From Linanthus parryae (lineage: Eukaryota; Streptophyta; Magnoliopsida; Ericales; Polemoniaceae), in NCBI GenBank assembly GCA_023055425.1, contig JALGPY010000009.1:34515275-34579274 (forward strand): 64,000 bases of DNA, read 5' to 3'. Position numbers and translations under genes: made by a program. Position 1 is the first letter of the stretch. Every line of letters begins with the position of its first letter. Shown here one piece after another: positions 55,001 to 64,000 of this stretch. Under the pieces are notes generated by a model, which saw nothing but the letters and a program-made list of their open reading frames with translations, was not told the DNA's origin and did no database searches.

Positions 55001-56668
55001 CAGCTTTGAAACCATCGCACGTTTTCAATACGCATGGCATAGGGTCTGGCTATGAACTCTTGCCGATTATCGCATATCAGACTCCAAACGCACTTGGTAT
55101 TGTTTGTTCCGAACCACCTCGCAGCTCTGCCGCTGTTACGCTCCTCCACCGCGCCTGGGGGACACCACTTGTTGGGATTAGAAGCAGTTGGGGCATAGGA
55201 AGGCCATCGCTCAAAGACCCACATCGTCAGAAAGGCAATATTAACGAAGTCAGTATGTCGAGGCGACCACGCGACTCTTTCATAGCCACAACTAGCTGAT
55301 CCAGTCTGTAGTATAGTGTACCCAAGACCAAGGGTCCGAGTGCGACTTTCTGGCCAAGGGCCAATTTCACAGCGAGCGGTAGAACGTGAAAGAAGACCCC
55401 ATCGTGTGGGTGACCATCGATTAAGTACCTCGACAACCAGGCACAGAGAAAGGCACAAAGGGTCAAGTGATAACCCTTACCCTCCACATAATTCTTAGCC
55501 TCTGGGTTTTGACTCAGAAGCTTCTTGGTGATGCTGCTGTTCGCATAATCACGAAAAAAGTATTGCACCCATTTTTTCCAAGTATTCTTCGCAGAAGTGT
55601 CAACCAACTGCCAGTCAGGAAGGGCTTTTGTAGTGGTCCACCGAGTGGAGATTTTTTTGACCTCTGACAGGCACTTCTCCATCTGCGTGTACAAAGCAAT
55701 CTCCGCATCCGTCCTTAGGGGACTCAAAGGGTCCACCTCACCCATGGGGGACAGATCGTACAGCATGTTCACGTCCTCGAGCGTGGGGGCAGCCTCGAAC
55801 TCAGCAAAGTGAAAAGTGTGAGTCGCAGGCGAGTAGCGGGAAAGAAGGTTTAGAAGCATGGACTGGTCCAGCTTTACGGCAGCACCCTTCATAGCACGAA
55901 CGGCGAAGTATATGCCGGCCTCATTGAGATTCACAGCATGATTGGTTAACACATGATCAATCCACTCATCCATGTAGTCCAATTTCTGAACAAAAGCTTG
56001 GGTAGAAATTGCAGCATACGGGAAGTACCCATTTTCGATTCCTAATCGAACCACGTCCTCGGAGCCAATCAAATCAAGCAAGGCCGAGTTAACAGGAGGG
56101 GTTAATGTTAGCAATCCCTCATTGGGGACAGAAGCAGGCAATTTCTTTGCCTTAACCCTCGCATGGTAGAAGTCTTTGCCACCCAGATAGGGGGATTTCC
56201 TCCATAGAGCTTGTGGAAGATCAGGTATTTCTTCGTCCTCCTTAGTGGGTCTAGTTACTTTTGTCTTAGCCGTTCCTGCGGAAAAGAAAGAAAAAAGGGG
56301 GGAGAAATATGCACACTTCAGTTTGAATTCGGAGATTCAAGATCTACGGGAAGAAAGATGAACAGTTTCTGGTACCAATTTCAGAAATTAGTGGAACTGA
56401 TTGCATTATCAGAAATTTCAAAACTCTATCATTGGAGGACTAATTGGATTCGAAGATTGTGAGCTTCTTCACAAGTTTTTCAGCAGATAATGGGTTTGCA
56501 GATCCAACGCAGTTCAAAGCATATACTAGCATATTAAATCGAAATTGAACAAGGCCAACCTTGTTTCTGTAAAACTTGCTTGGATACGCACAATTGAAGA
56601 AGACGATTGACAAGAGAGAACTGGTGATTGATTATCTGAATCTGCTCTTGAAGGCTTCCGGTTATCAT
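52009..56668 (-). pseudogene. Antisense plant mobile domain (PMD) gene carried by element G, seven exons, two frameshifts
   Basis: On the strand opposite to pol, an aminotransferase-like/plant mobile domain protein is encoded. The PMD signature is clear in YSPATHTFHFAEFEAAPTLE, with FFHVLPLAVKLALG and DFVNIAFLTMWVFERWPSYA further on. Proposed exons: 56668-56560, 56275-54395, 54315-53835, 53758-53317, 53239-53135, 53054-52566 and 52484-52009. The last five introns are 79, 76, 77, 80 and 81 bp; the first is 284 bp and least certain. All have GT...AG ends and compatible phases. Later exons encode acidic, Lys-rich and coiled-coil segments (QKVEQQKQKVEEAMKL). Frameshifts near 55245 and 55010 in exon 2 break the PMD. 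The product would be about 1300 residues if unbroken. Its role in the element is unknown. Confidence 0.75.
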
Positions 56669-56717
56669 TCACTTTAAGAGAAAGAAGTGATGCTTTGCAA
56701 CAATGGAGAGTACAAAG

Positions 56718-56727
56718 TATTTATCCA
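56718..56727 (-). promoter_or_regulatory. Possible TATA element of the antisense PMD gene
   Basis: On the - strand GGATAAATAC lies about 50 bp before the proposed ATG (56668). It is a weak match; the position between the gene and the 3' LTR is where a promoter is expected. Confidence 0.3.
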
Positions 56728-56987
56728 AAAACAATGAAGGGTTGCGTCCTTTCAGTAGTCGAATCGCAACCGTCACCGTCAAATCGCGCAATCACAGGAC
56801 AAGCTGACGTCACGCCTAAAACCCTAAAGGCCAGACGGCACGACTCTAGGGGTTTTAGGTCATGATGGCACGCACGGGGGCTGAATTTACTCATATTTGA
56901 ATTGGTGCGTGGCGGGGACGCGTATGTTGGTTTCCGCGCATGGAAGTCCATCTAGTTGTGAGTCTTCATGCGCAGAAAGGGGGCTAA
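56728..56987 (+). other. Pre-LTR region and polypurine tract of element G
   Basis: Non-coding. GCAGAAAGGGGGC at 56972-56984 precedes the 3' LTR by three bases and is the likely plus-strand primer. Confidence 0.6.
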
Positions 56988-57591
56988 TGTAGATAGTGCT
57001 TTCTGAGCTGACAGATCTTGGCCACGTGGCAACCATCGAGCACACCATATTGTGCTCCACACATCCATGTGGGGGCTGCGAGACAGAGCCCTCGCATACC
57101 ACTGCACGGGACTTGTAGGGACTTAGTGGTTTGGAGGCTAGAGTAAGTCCTGTCGCGTGCGAGCCAAGCCCGCGCGCGACCTTTAGTAACTGTTTTGAGA
57201 GATTTATGGCACGAGCTCCATAAAACCGGTCAATCCGGTCAAACCCGGTCAACCTCGTAACGGTTCCGGTATTCGCGCATAACGTGCTGTAACGGTCCCT
57301 ATATACGCGGACGAACGTGCCGTTGTGGTTAAGCTAATTAAGCCGCCATTGATGGGCGCATTAACCACACTGCAACGGTCACATTCTCCGTTATATATAG
57401 GACGTTAACCTTTCCATACAAAGGAGAACACACTAGCCATACGCGGAAGCTCTGCCGAACCTCTGTCTCTCTCTCAGACATTACTACTGCCTTACTCTCT
57501 CCCTACACACAACCCAACTCTTCCTGTGCTATCTCTGATCCTCTACTTACGGTGTACACGGAGGTCTCCCCGCCGGAATCTGTTGTGCACA
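56988..57591 (+). repeat. Element G 3' LTR
   Basis: 604 bp, TGTAGATAGTGC to TTGTGCACA, followed by the duplication CCTAG. It lacks 23 bp present in the 5' LTR near 42832. Confidence 0.93.
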
Positions 57592-57596
57592 CCTAG

Positions 57597-60500
57597 CAAC
57601 CTTTTATATCTATCTCTATAGATCTTTATACCGAGTATATAGGCTGCTTCCCCTAAGTCCTTCATTGAGAAACACTTTCCTAGCCAATCTTTAACAGATT
57701 GAAGCATGGGAACGTCGTTTCCAATGAGTAGTATGTCATCCACATACAAGACCAGAAAAGCTACAGAGCTCCCACTAACTTTCTTGTAGACACAAGACTC
57801 ATATTCGTTTCTGATGAAGCCAAACTCTTTGACCACTTCATCAAAACGTCGATTCCAACTCCCAGAAGCTTGCTTCAATCCATAAATGGATCGTTGCAGT
57901 TTACAGACTTTGTTGGCTTGCTTTGGATCTTCAAAACCCTCCGACTGTATCATATATACGTCCTCGAGGAGATTCCCATAAAGGAATGCTGTTTTGACAT
58001 CCATCTGCCAAATCTCATAGTCATGGTATGCTGCAATTGCAAGTAGGATTCGAATGGACTTGGTCATAGCGACTGGTGAAAAGGTTTCATCATAGTCAAT
58101 ACCATGAATCTGTCTGAATCCTTTAGCCACCAATCGTCCCTTATAGGTAATCACATTACCATCCCTGTCGATCTTCTTCTTGAAGACCCACTTGCACCCT
58201 ATGGGCCGCGCCCCATCGGGTGGTTCCACCAAAGTCCATACTTTGTTGGTATACATGGATTCCATCTCGAATCTCATGGCTTCTAGACACTTCTGAGAGT
58301 CTGGGCCACTCATGGCCTCCTCATAGGTAGTAGGATCATCATCTATGAGCATCGTGTCACCGGAATCGGTCACGAGAAGTCCATACCTCTCGGGTTCCTG
58401 GCGCACTCTACTAGATCTACGAAGCTCTTGTGTTCCCTGAACAGGTTGCTCCACAACTGTTTGTGGTTCCTGTTCATGTTCCATTATCGGTTCAGTGATT
58501 TGTGGTTCTTGAACCTCTTCAAGTTCTACATTCCTCCCACTCGCTTCTTTTGAGACAAACTCTCTTTCTAGAAACACGCCAGTCCGAGCAACAAACACTT
58601 TGTTCTCGGTTGGATTGTAGAAGTAGTATCCCTTAGTTTCCTTAGGGTACCCCACAAATTTACACTTATCCGATTTCGGCCCTAGCTTGTCTGATTGTAA
58701 ACGTTTTACATAGACATCGCAGCCCCAAATCCTCATGAACGACAGTGTGGGACGCCTCCCACTCCACATCTCATATGGTGTCTTCATGACTGATTTAGAT
58801 GGAACACGGTTAATGCTGAAAGCTGCACTTAATAGAGCGTAGCCCCAAAATGATAATGGAAGATCGGGTTGACACATCATAGATCAAACCATATCCAATG
58901 GGGTTCGATTCCTCCTCTCGGACACGCCATTCCATTGTGGCGTTCCGGGTGGAGTGAGTTGGGACACGATCCCACACTCTCTAAGATAGTCGTCAAACTC
59001 TTGGCTTAAGTATTCTCCTCCACGATCCGATCGTAGAGCCTTGATACTTTTGCCAAGTTGCTTCTCTACTTCATTCTTGAATTCTTTGAACACTTCAAAG
59101 GATTCGGATTTTGCCCTCATGAGGTACACAAATCCATATCTACTGTAATCATCAGTAAATGTAATGAAGTAGACATAACCACCCCTGGCAGGCGTGGCAA
59201 ATGGCCTACACACATCGGTATGTATGAGCGCCAATTGCTCACTAGTCCTCTCACCTTTCTTATTGAAAGGGGACTTTGTCATTTTTCCCAATAAACAAGC
59301 CTCACATGTCTCATATGATTCAAAATCAAATGAGTCTAGTAATCCAACCTTATGGAGTCTAGATACACGTTTCTCATTTATATGGCCTAAACGACAGTGC
59401 CATAAATAAGCAGGATTTATATCATTTATTTTAATCCGCTTGGTATTAATGTTGTAGACAGGATTGCTTAGATCAAGGACATAAAGTCCATTAAATAATT
59501 GCGCACTAAAATAGTGAATATTATTTAAATAAAAGGAACAACAATTTTTCTTTATTGAAATAATAAAACCATCCTTGTCCAAACAAGAAATAGAAATAAT
59601 GTTTCTGCTCATAGCAGGCACAAAATAGCAATTATTTAATTCTAAAACTAATCCTGAAGGCAGAGATAGCTCGCACACGCCTATGGCCAACGCAACAACC
59701 TTTGCTCCATTCCCAACGCGCAGATCTACCTCTCCTTTAGCCAATCTTCTACTTCTCTTTAGATCCTGCATATTTCGACAAATATGAGATCCACATCCAG
59801 TATCTAATACCCATGATGTAGAGACAGTTAAATTGACATCTACAACAAAAATACCTGGTGGTGGTGGAATCACTATTCCAAGCCTCTTGTTCTCCAGATA
59901 TTTTGGGCAGTTCCTCCTCCAGTGTCCAGGCTGACTGCAGTAGTGACACTCACCTTTAGTCACACCTTTGGCAATGCCACCAACAGGCTTAAGGGCAGGT
60001 TCTTTGGACTTGGCAACTGACTTGCCTTTTCCCTTGGAGGATGAGGCAAACCTTTTCCCTTTCCTTTCTGTACCATCATAATGGCTTTGCCCTTACCCTT
60101 GTTGATGTTTTGTTCAGCTGTCCTCAACATATTGAGTAAATCTGGCAGTGGTTTCACGATCTCGTTCATGTTATAGTTCATGATGAACTGTCCATAACTC
60201 TCGGGCAACGATTGCAACACGAGATCGGTTGCCAACTCTTGGCCGACCGGGAACCCTAGTCGGGCGAGATTCTCCAAGTACCCGATCATACGGAGTACAT
60301 GGGGTCCCACCGGGTTCCCTTCTGCCAGATGACACTTGAACAGTGCCTTAGAGACCTCATACTTCTCTACCCTTGCCTTCTCTTGGAAGAGCTGCTTCAG
60401 ATGCTCGATCATATCGACAACATTCATGTTTTCGTGTTGCTTCTGAAGCTCAGAAGTCATGGTGCATAGCATAAGGCAGGCCGCATCATTAGCGTCATCA

Positions 60501-60706
60501 ACACGCTTTTGATACGCCTTTAGGGCAGCAGGTGTTTGGTTCTCTGGACCTTCTGGAACATGCTCCTCTATTGCGTACAATTTCTTCTCTTGCTTGAGAA
60601 CAATTCTCAAGTTTCTGTACCAATCAAGAAAGTTGGTTCCAGAGAGCTTGTCCTTCTCAAGGACAGATCGTAGGGAATGTTGTGAACTCGATGAGGTGTT
60701 TGCCAT
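57597..60706 (-). pseudogene. Element C gag-pol, N-terminal and middle parts, two disabling changes
   Basis: Collinear with element B from the Gag ATG (60706; MANTSSSSQHS) to the middle of reverse transcriptase at 57597, where element G is inserted. A one-base loss near 60050 shifts the frame in the Lys/Gly-rich end of Gag. Further on, the CCHC knuckle (CHYCSQPGHWRRNC), protease motif (LDTGCGSHIC) and integrase core are present at 59963-58884. HTDVCRP in the integrase has Arg where B has Gly. A TGA at 58884-58886 replaces an Arg codon of B. Reverse transcriptase with YVDDILLIGND lies in 58880-57597. Confidence 0.92.
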
Positions 60707-62367
60707 TTGGAATTCTACAAAAAGGAAAATACACAAGTTTTAGTATTCGTGAATTTTGACTATATTCAATAATGGCTAGTTTATCAAATATAGCTCCCAC
60801 TATTTTACTACGGATTAATAACCCTCAAGATATTAATGCGGAAAATATCCTTATATTTTCTAGTGGGCCAAGATCCATGTTTCACCTCCTTATGAGCTTG
60901 CTTTGGCAAGTCACCCATAATTTAGCTACTTTAGGTAGGAACAATTCCAATTGCATCCCATATGCAACTCTTGGTTCGATTGGGCAAATAACTCCTTATT
61001 TATCCATCCATATGGATAATCCCAATTGATTGCCTCTAGGTTTCTTAATCATATTAATAGCCTAGTTGTGTTCAACGTCTTATCTAAACAATTGCACATT
61101 GTTACGTGCCATCACATTCCATCATTATGAACCAAGTCGCCATGCTTTGGCACGCACGAACTTGATAAATAATGATGATAATGAGTGTTTAAATAACGAG
61201 AAGGCAAGAACACAATATTTGAATTTTGAGGGATTTTAAATTCAATTTTAATTGTTTTGTTGATCAATATCAACTAATCTATCTATTTGAGTTTGGGCAC
61301 AACTCCAAATAATAGATCCGGGTTGTCTAATTATCTTATTATCCTAATTGCATGCATCATCCATACACCAACCACACAATAATAAGACAATAAAATAAAC
61401 AACCACAAAACAGAAATTAAACGTGATGTGGATATGGCCTTTTCTAGACTAAGATAATCCCAAGCCAATGGAATTATCTATGAACCCTAAAACAAACACA
61501 TCTCCATGCGTCTTGATCTTTTGGTCCATCCTTCATAGTCATGTGGAATGCTCCATGCTCCATGTTTTTGTGGCTTCTTTGGCTTTGGGCTTCTTTTTCT
61601 TCAATCTTGGCTAACAGTCTACTTTATCTAGCACTAGCTAACTTCTATACTAAATGAAATAAATCTCACAAGTTGAGAAAAAAATGGCACGCAGGCCATG
61701 AAACCCTAATTAATTATTACAATTAATTGATCAGCTCGCAGGCCGTAAAACCAAACCACAAAATTAAACATCCACATCAAACCACATCCTAAGGCCATAT
61801 CCAATCACCATGCGATTTGCACATAAACAGTTAAAATCCAATTTTAACGCGCTTGGTCAATTTTAATTGATTTTAGGATTTCTAGGGTTAAAACGGTCCA
61901 TGGGCCCAACAATCAAATTGCCCGGGCCCAATAAGATGAACCACAAGGCCCTAGGGCCGGCCCGGCCCAAAACCCCCAAGCCTAAGCCGCGGGTTAGGGC
62001 TGCCCGGCCCCTAGGGGGGCCAAGCTTGGGCGGCAAGCAAAGGGGGCGGTCCCCTAGGGGGGCCGAACCTCCTTATGGGAGTTGTTTCCAAAACAACTCA
62101 CTTGCTTGGTGCCCAAGTTTGGTTGTTTCCTTGTTTTGGAAGAACTCCTTCTTCCCCAAGGATGCCCAAACCCTAGATCTAAGATCTTAAAATTTCTCAA
62201 ACTCACCAATTCATGCATCCAATGCAAAAATTAGATCTTGTTATGATTAATTATTGACAAATTGCATCCCATGCTTGATTTGTCTTGTTTTACGCGATAA
62301 ACAATTAAATTAAGGTGTAAAACAACTAAAACGCAACACATAAACCACGTTTATGCTCTACGACCTG
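60707..62367 (-). other. Element C 5' untranslated leader
   Basis: Homologous to the element B leader (7930-9600) over its whole length, with small indels; for example a short A-run differs at about 61680 against 8916. No gene is supported. Confidence 0.75.
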
Positions 62368-62382
62368 TGGCTCTGATACCAC
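62368..62382 (-). other. Element C primer binding site (tRNA-iMet type)
   Basis: Same sequence as in element B: TGGTATCAGAGCCA read on the - strand, one base from the LTR. It marks 62383-63811 as the 5' LTR of element C. Confidence 0.88.
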
Positions 62383-63811
62383 TGTAGGGTTTTGATTCAT
62401 GGATGCGCAACGGAAACACAAACAATCATAAAACCATGCAAAACCCTCCAAGGATCACAAGTCAAGAGACATAACGATGGTAAGGGTAAGAAATCAATAA
62501 CACACCTTAGGGTTCTCCTTGATGACTTCAAACGCGAATTATGTCACGTTCTCTATGGTTGATCCATGCCTAGAGTTGATCCTAGAATATCCTAAGTCCT
62601 TGGTGCTAGACCGGAAGAGGAAGAGGAAGAAGAATCACGCAAAACGAGGCCCAAAGGAGGGCTCTCGGCCTCCTTGTGGCCGACGGGATGGGCGGCGAGC
62701 AAGGGGCGGTCGGCTCCTTGCTTTTTGCTCTCTCTCCTTATTTTGTTCTCTGCCACTCTTGTTATGTTCAATAATGAGCATAAGTTATGTGGGAAGGAAG
62801 GAAGGAAGGTCCTTTATATAGTCCAACAACTCCTTGCCAACTACCTAAAGGACTTATTCTAGTCCTACTAGAATTCAATTTAGTCCCTTCCTTGCAAATT
62901 AGTCCCTACTAAGTTTGCAAGGTTTTGCAAAGTGATCCTTCTAATTAATTAATCCAATTAATTAATTCCCAAATCTAGTTCAACTCTATGTAGCGTGTGA
63001 CCCCATAGGTTCTATCTAGTTGGTAGAAACTATTTGCTAATATGGAGCGGTTTCTAGCAAAACATCCATTCTAGCCAACTAATAGAATAGTCATCTTGAC
63101 AACCTTTGTACAAGTAATTGTCTCATCCCTTTGTCTCTATATCCGGATTGAACACGAGACATACAAGTCACACTCGTATATCCAATCCACAGTTTCTCGA
63201 TCCATGGGAATAGCCTTATTCGTGCAAATAACATCAATATCCCATATTGATTTATTTGAGTCTGGCCAGACATTCTATAAGCAGTATCCCTCGAGTGGCC
63301 TAGGATATTTGCTCCCGTTATGTGGGAGGGACAAATCCTATCTACGTCCACTACGATCTCTAAGCTTTCTTCTTATTGTATCCAGTACACGCCTTTATAA
63401 CTACCCAGTTACGGTGTAGCGTTTAACGCTACCAAAATCACAATAATCCACAACTAGAATATCTAGTGACTTCAAGTCTAAGGATGACAATACCATTGCA
63501 CCGCGAGAAGCACTTGTGACTCAACATAACGTGTATGTAGCCTTCTCGGAGATGGGTCAATCCAGTGCAACATTCCCTAATGCACACCTATGTGTTGGAT
63601 CGTGATATCTCCATATCAATCCAACCCCATACTAGTCTATAGATGATTTTCCCATTAATCATTATACTGGAATAGGGATATTTAAGATAAACAACACAAT
63701 TCTAAATATAAGGAATTCATTATATTAAATATCCAATAAATAATAAATGAATTTCTAGCCACAAGTAAATTCATACTAAACTAGATTGCCTCTAGGGCAT
63801 CTATTCCAACA
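62383..63811 (-). repeat. LTR shared by copia interiors C and D
   Basis: The 1429 bp LTR has the C primer binding site on its left and, on its right, a polypurine tract plus the 3' end of pol of another copy (D). It therefore acts as 5' LTR of C and 3' LTR of D. It differs from C's left LTR at about 25 positions by eye. Confidence 0.9.
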
Positions 63812-64000
63812 GTCTCCCACTTGCACTAGAGCCAATCTGGCGCATCTCGTATGCCCATACTCCTAATGTGCCCTTCATGCTTCCACTGCGTGAGGGGCTT
63901 TGTAAGCGGGTCTGACAGATTATCATCTGTAGGAATCTTGCATATCCGAACGTCTCCCCTATCGATAATATCTCGAATCAGATGAAACTTCCTGAGCACG
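63812..64000 (-). mobile_element. Element D: start of another copia interior, runs out of window
   Basis: The polypurine tract AGTGGGAGAC (- strand) abuts the LTR at 63812-63821, as in B and C. The rest of D lies right of the window. Confidence 0.85.
63826..64000 (-). CDS. Element D Pol C-terminus (RNase H end), partial
   Basis: Open on the - strand to the window edge and ending at the same stop as B's Pol (C-terminal SMGIRDAPDWL; 63826 corresponds to 3979). Only the last ~58 codons are visible, so intactness cannot be judged. Confidence 0.8.
   Translation of the reverse strand, partial: VLRKFHLIRDIIDRGDVRICKIPTDDNLSDPLTKPLTQWKHEGHIRSMGIRDAPDWL

Larger units (their letters stand above)
42756..57591 (+). 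mobile_element. Element G: Tat-lineage Ty3/gypsy retrotransposon with antisense PMD gene
   Basis: The 14.8 kb element is flanked by CCTAG (42751-42755 and 57592-57596). Its LTRs are 627 bp (42756-43382) and 604 bp (56988-57591); a 23 bp indel near 42832 and about nine substitutions separate them. Order on the + strand: LTR, gag-protease, reverse transcriptase-RNase H, second (archaeal-type) RNase H, integrase, 54 bp tandem repeats, an antisense multi-exon gene, polypurine tract, LTR. A second RNase H and a long 3' region with extra ORFs are hallmarks of the Tat lineage (Ogre, Retand and relatives). Two stops and two frameshifts disable gag-pol. Confidence 0.93.
30092..63811 (-). mobile_element. 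Element C: copia retrotransposon of B's family, expanded by three nested insertions
   Basis: The left LTR starts TGTAGGG at 30092 and ends at 41189, split by element F. Interior sequence on the - strand runs 41190-62382, split by hAT element E (41881-42584) and gypsy element G (42756-57591). The right LTR is 62383-63811. Removing the inserts leaves about 8.5 kb collinear with element B. Gag-pol has one frameshift and one stop besides the insertions. No target duplication can be confirmed: the left flank is GATAG, but the sequence right of 63811 is another copia interior. Confidence 0.9.

Overview
This 64 kb window looks like intergenic chromatin of a flowering plant, probably a eudicot. Nearly everything that can be identified is transposable-element DNA: Ty1/copia and Ty3/gypsy LTR retrotransposons with plant-type Gag and Pol, a Mutator-like element carrying part of a RING-H2 gene, a hAT element, Stowaway-like MITEs, and a plant mobile domain (PMD) gene. 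I found no convincing free-standing host gene, rRNA, tRNA or CRISPR array. The species cannot be named from this sequence.

Layout. (1) Positions 1-17120 are a decayed Sirevirus-type copia element (A, + strand): gag, pol, an env-like third ORF and a 3' LTR. It is split by a very young, complete copia element (B, 2535-11045, - strand; TSD TCTTG) with an open gag-pol frame and almost identical 1430 bp LTRs. (2) Positions 17121-30091 are AT-rich debris. They hold a Pack-MULE (17849-19452, 9 bp TSD) carrying an ATL-type RING-H2 fragment, five copies of one ~257 bp foldback MITE (one split by another MITE), tandem duplications, a decayed LINE/DUF4283-like stretch, and an old copia LTR piece. (3) Positions 30092-63811 are a second copia element of B's family (C, - strand), stretched from about 8.5 kb to 33.7 kb by three insertions. 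These are a gag-protease-only Athila-like element (F, 31094-40761, TSD AGTAC) in its LTR, a 704 bp hAT element (E, 41881-42584, TSD GGCCGAGG) in pol, and a 14.8 kb Tat-lineage gypsy element (G, 42756-57591, TSD CCTAG) in pol. (4) After C's right LTR (62383-63811) the 3' end of yet another copia interior (D) begins, so this LTR is shared by two interiors.

The most interesting locus is in G. Downstream of integrase lies a 54 bp tandem array. On the opposite strand there follows a multi-exon gene (52009-56668) for a PMD protein. Five introns of 76-81 bp and one longer 5' intron have GT/AG ends and compatible phases, and only two frameshifts break the gene. G's Pol also carries an apparent internal duplication of the zinc-binding region in front of the integrase core.

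Relative age, from LTR pairs compared by eye: B and F are very young (about 1 and 2 differences). G is older (about 9 substitutions plus a 23 bp indel over ~600 bp), and C is similar (about 25 differences over ~1425 bp). A is decayed throughout. Only B appears to encode everything needed for its own movement; F keeps an open gag-protease but would depend on another element for reverse transcriptase and integrase.
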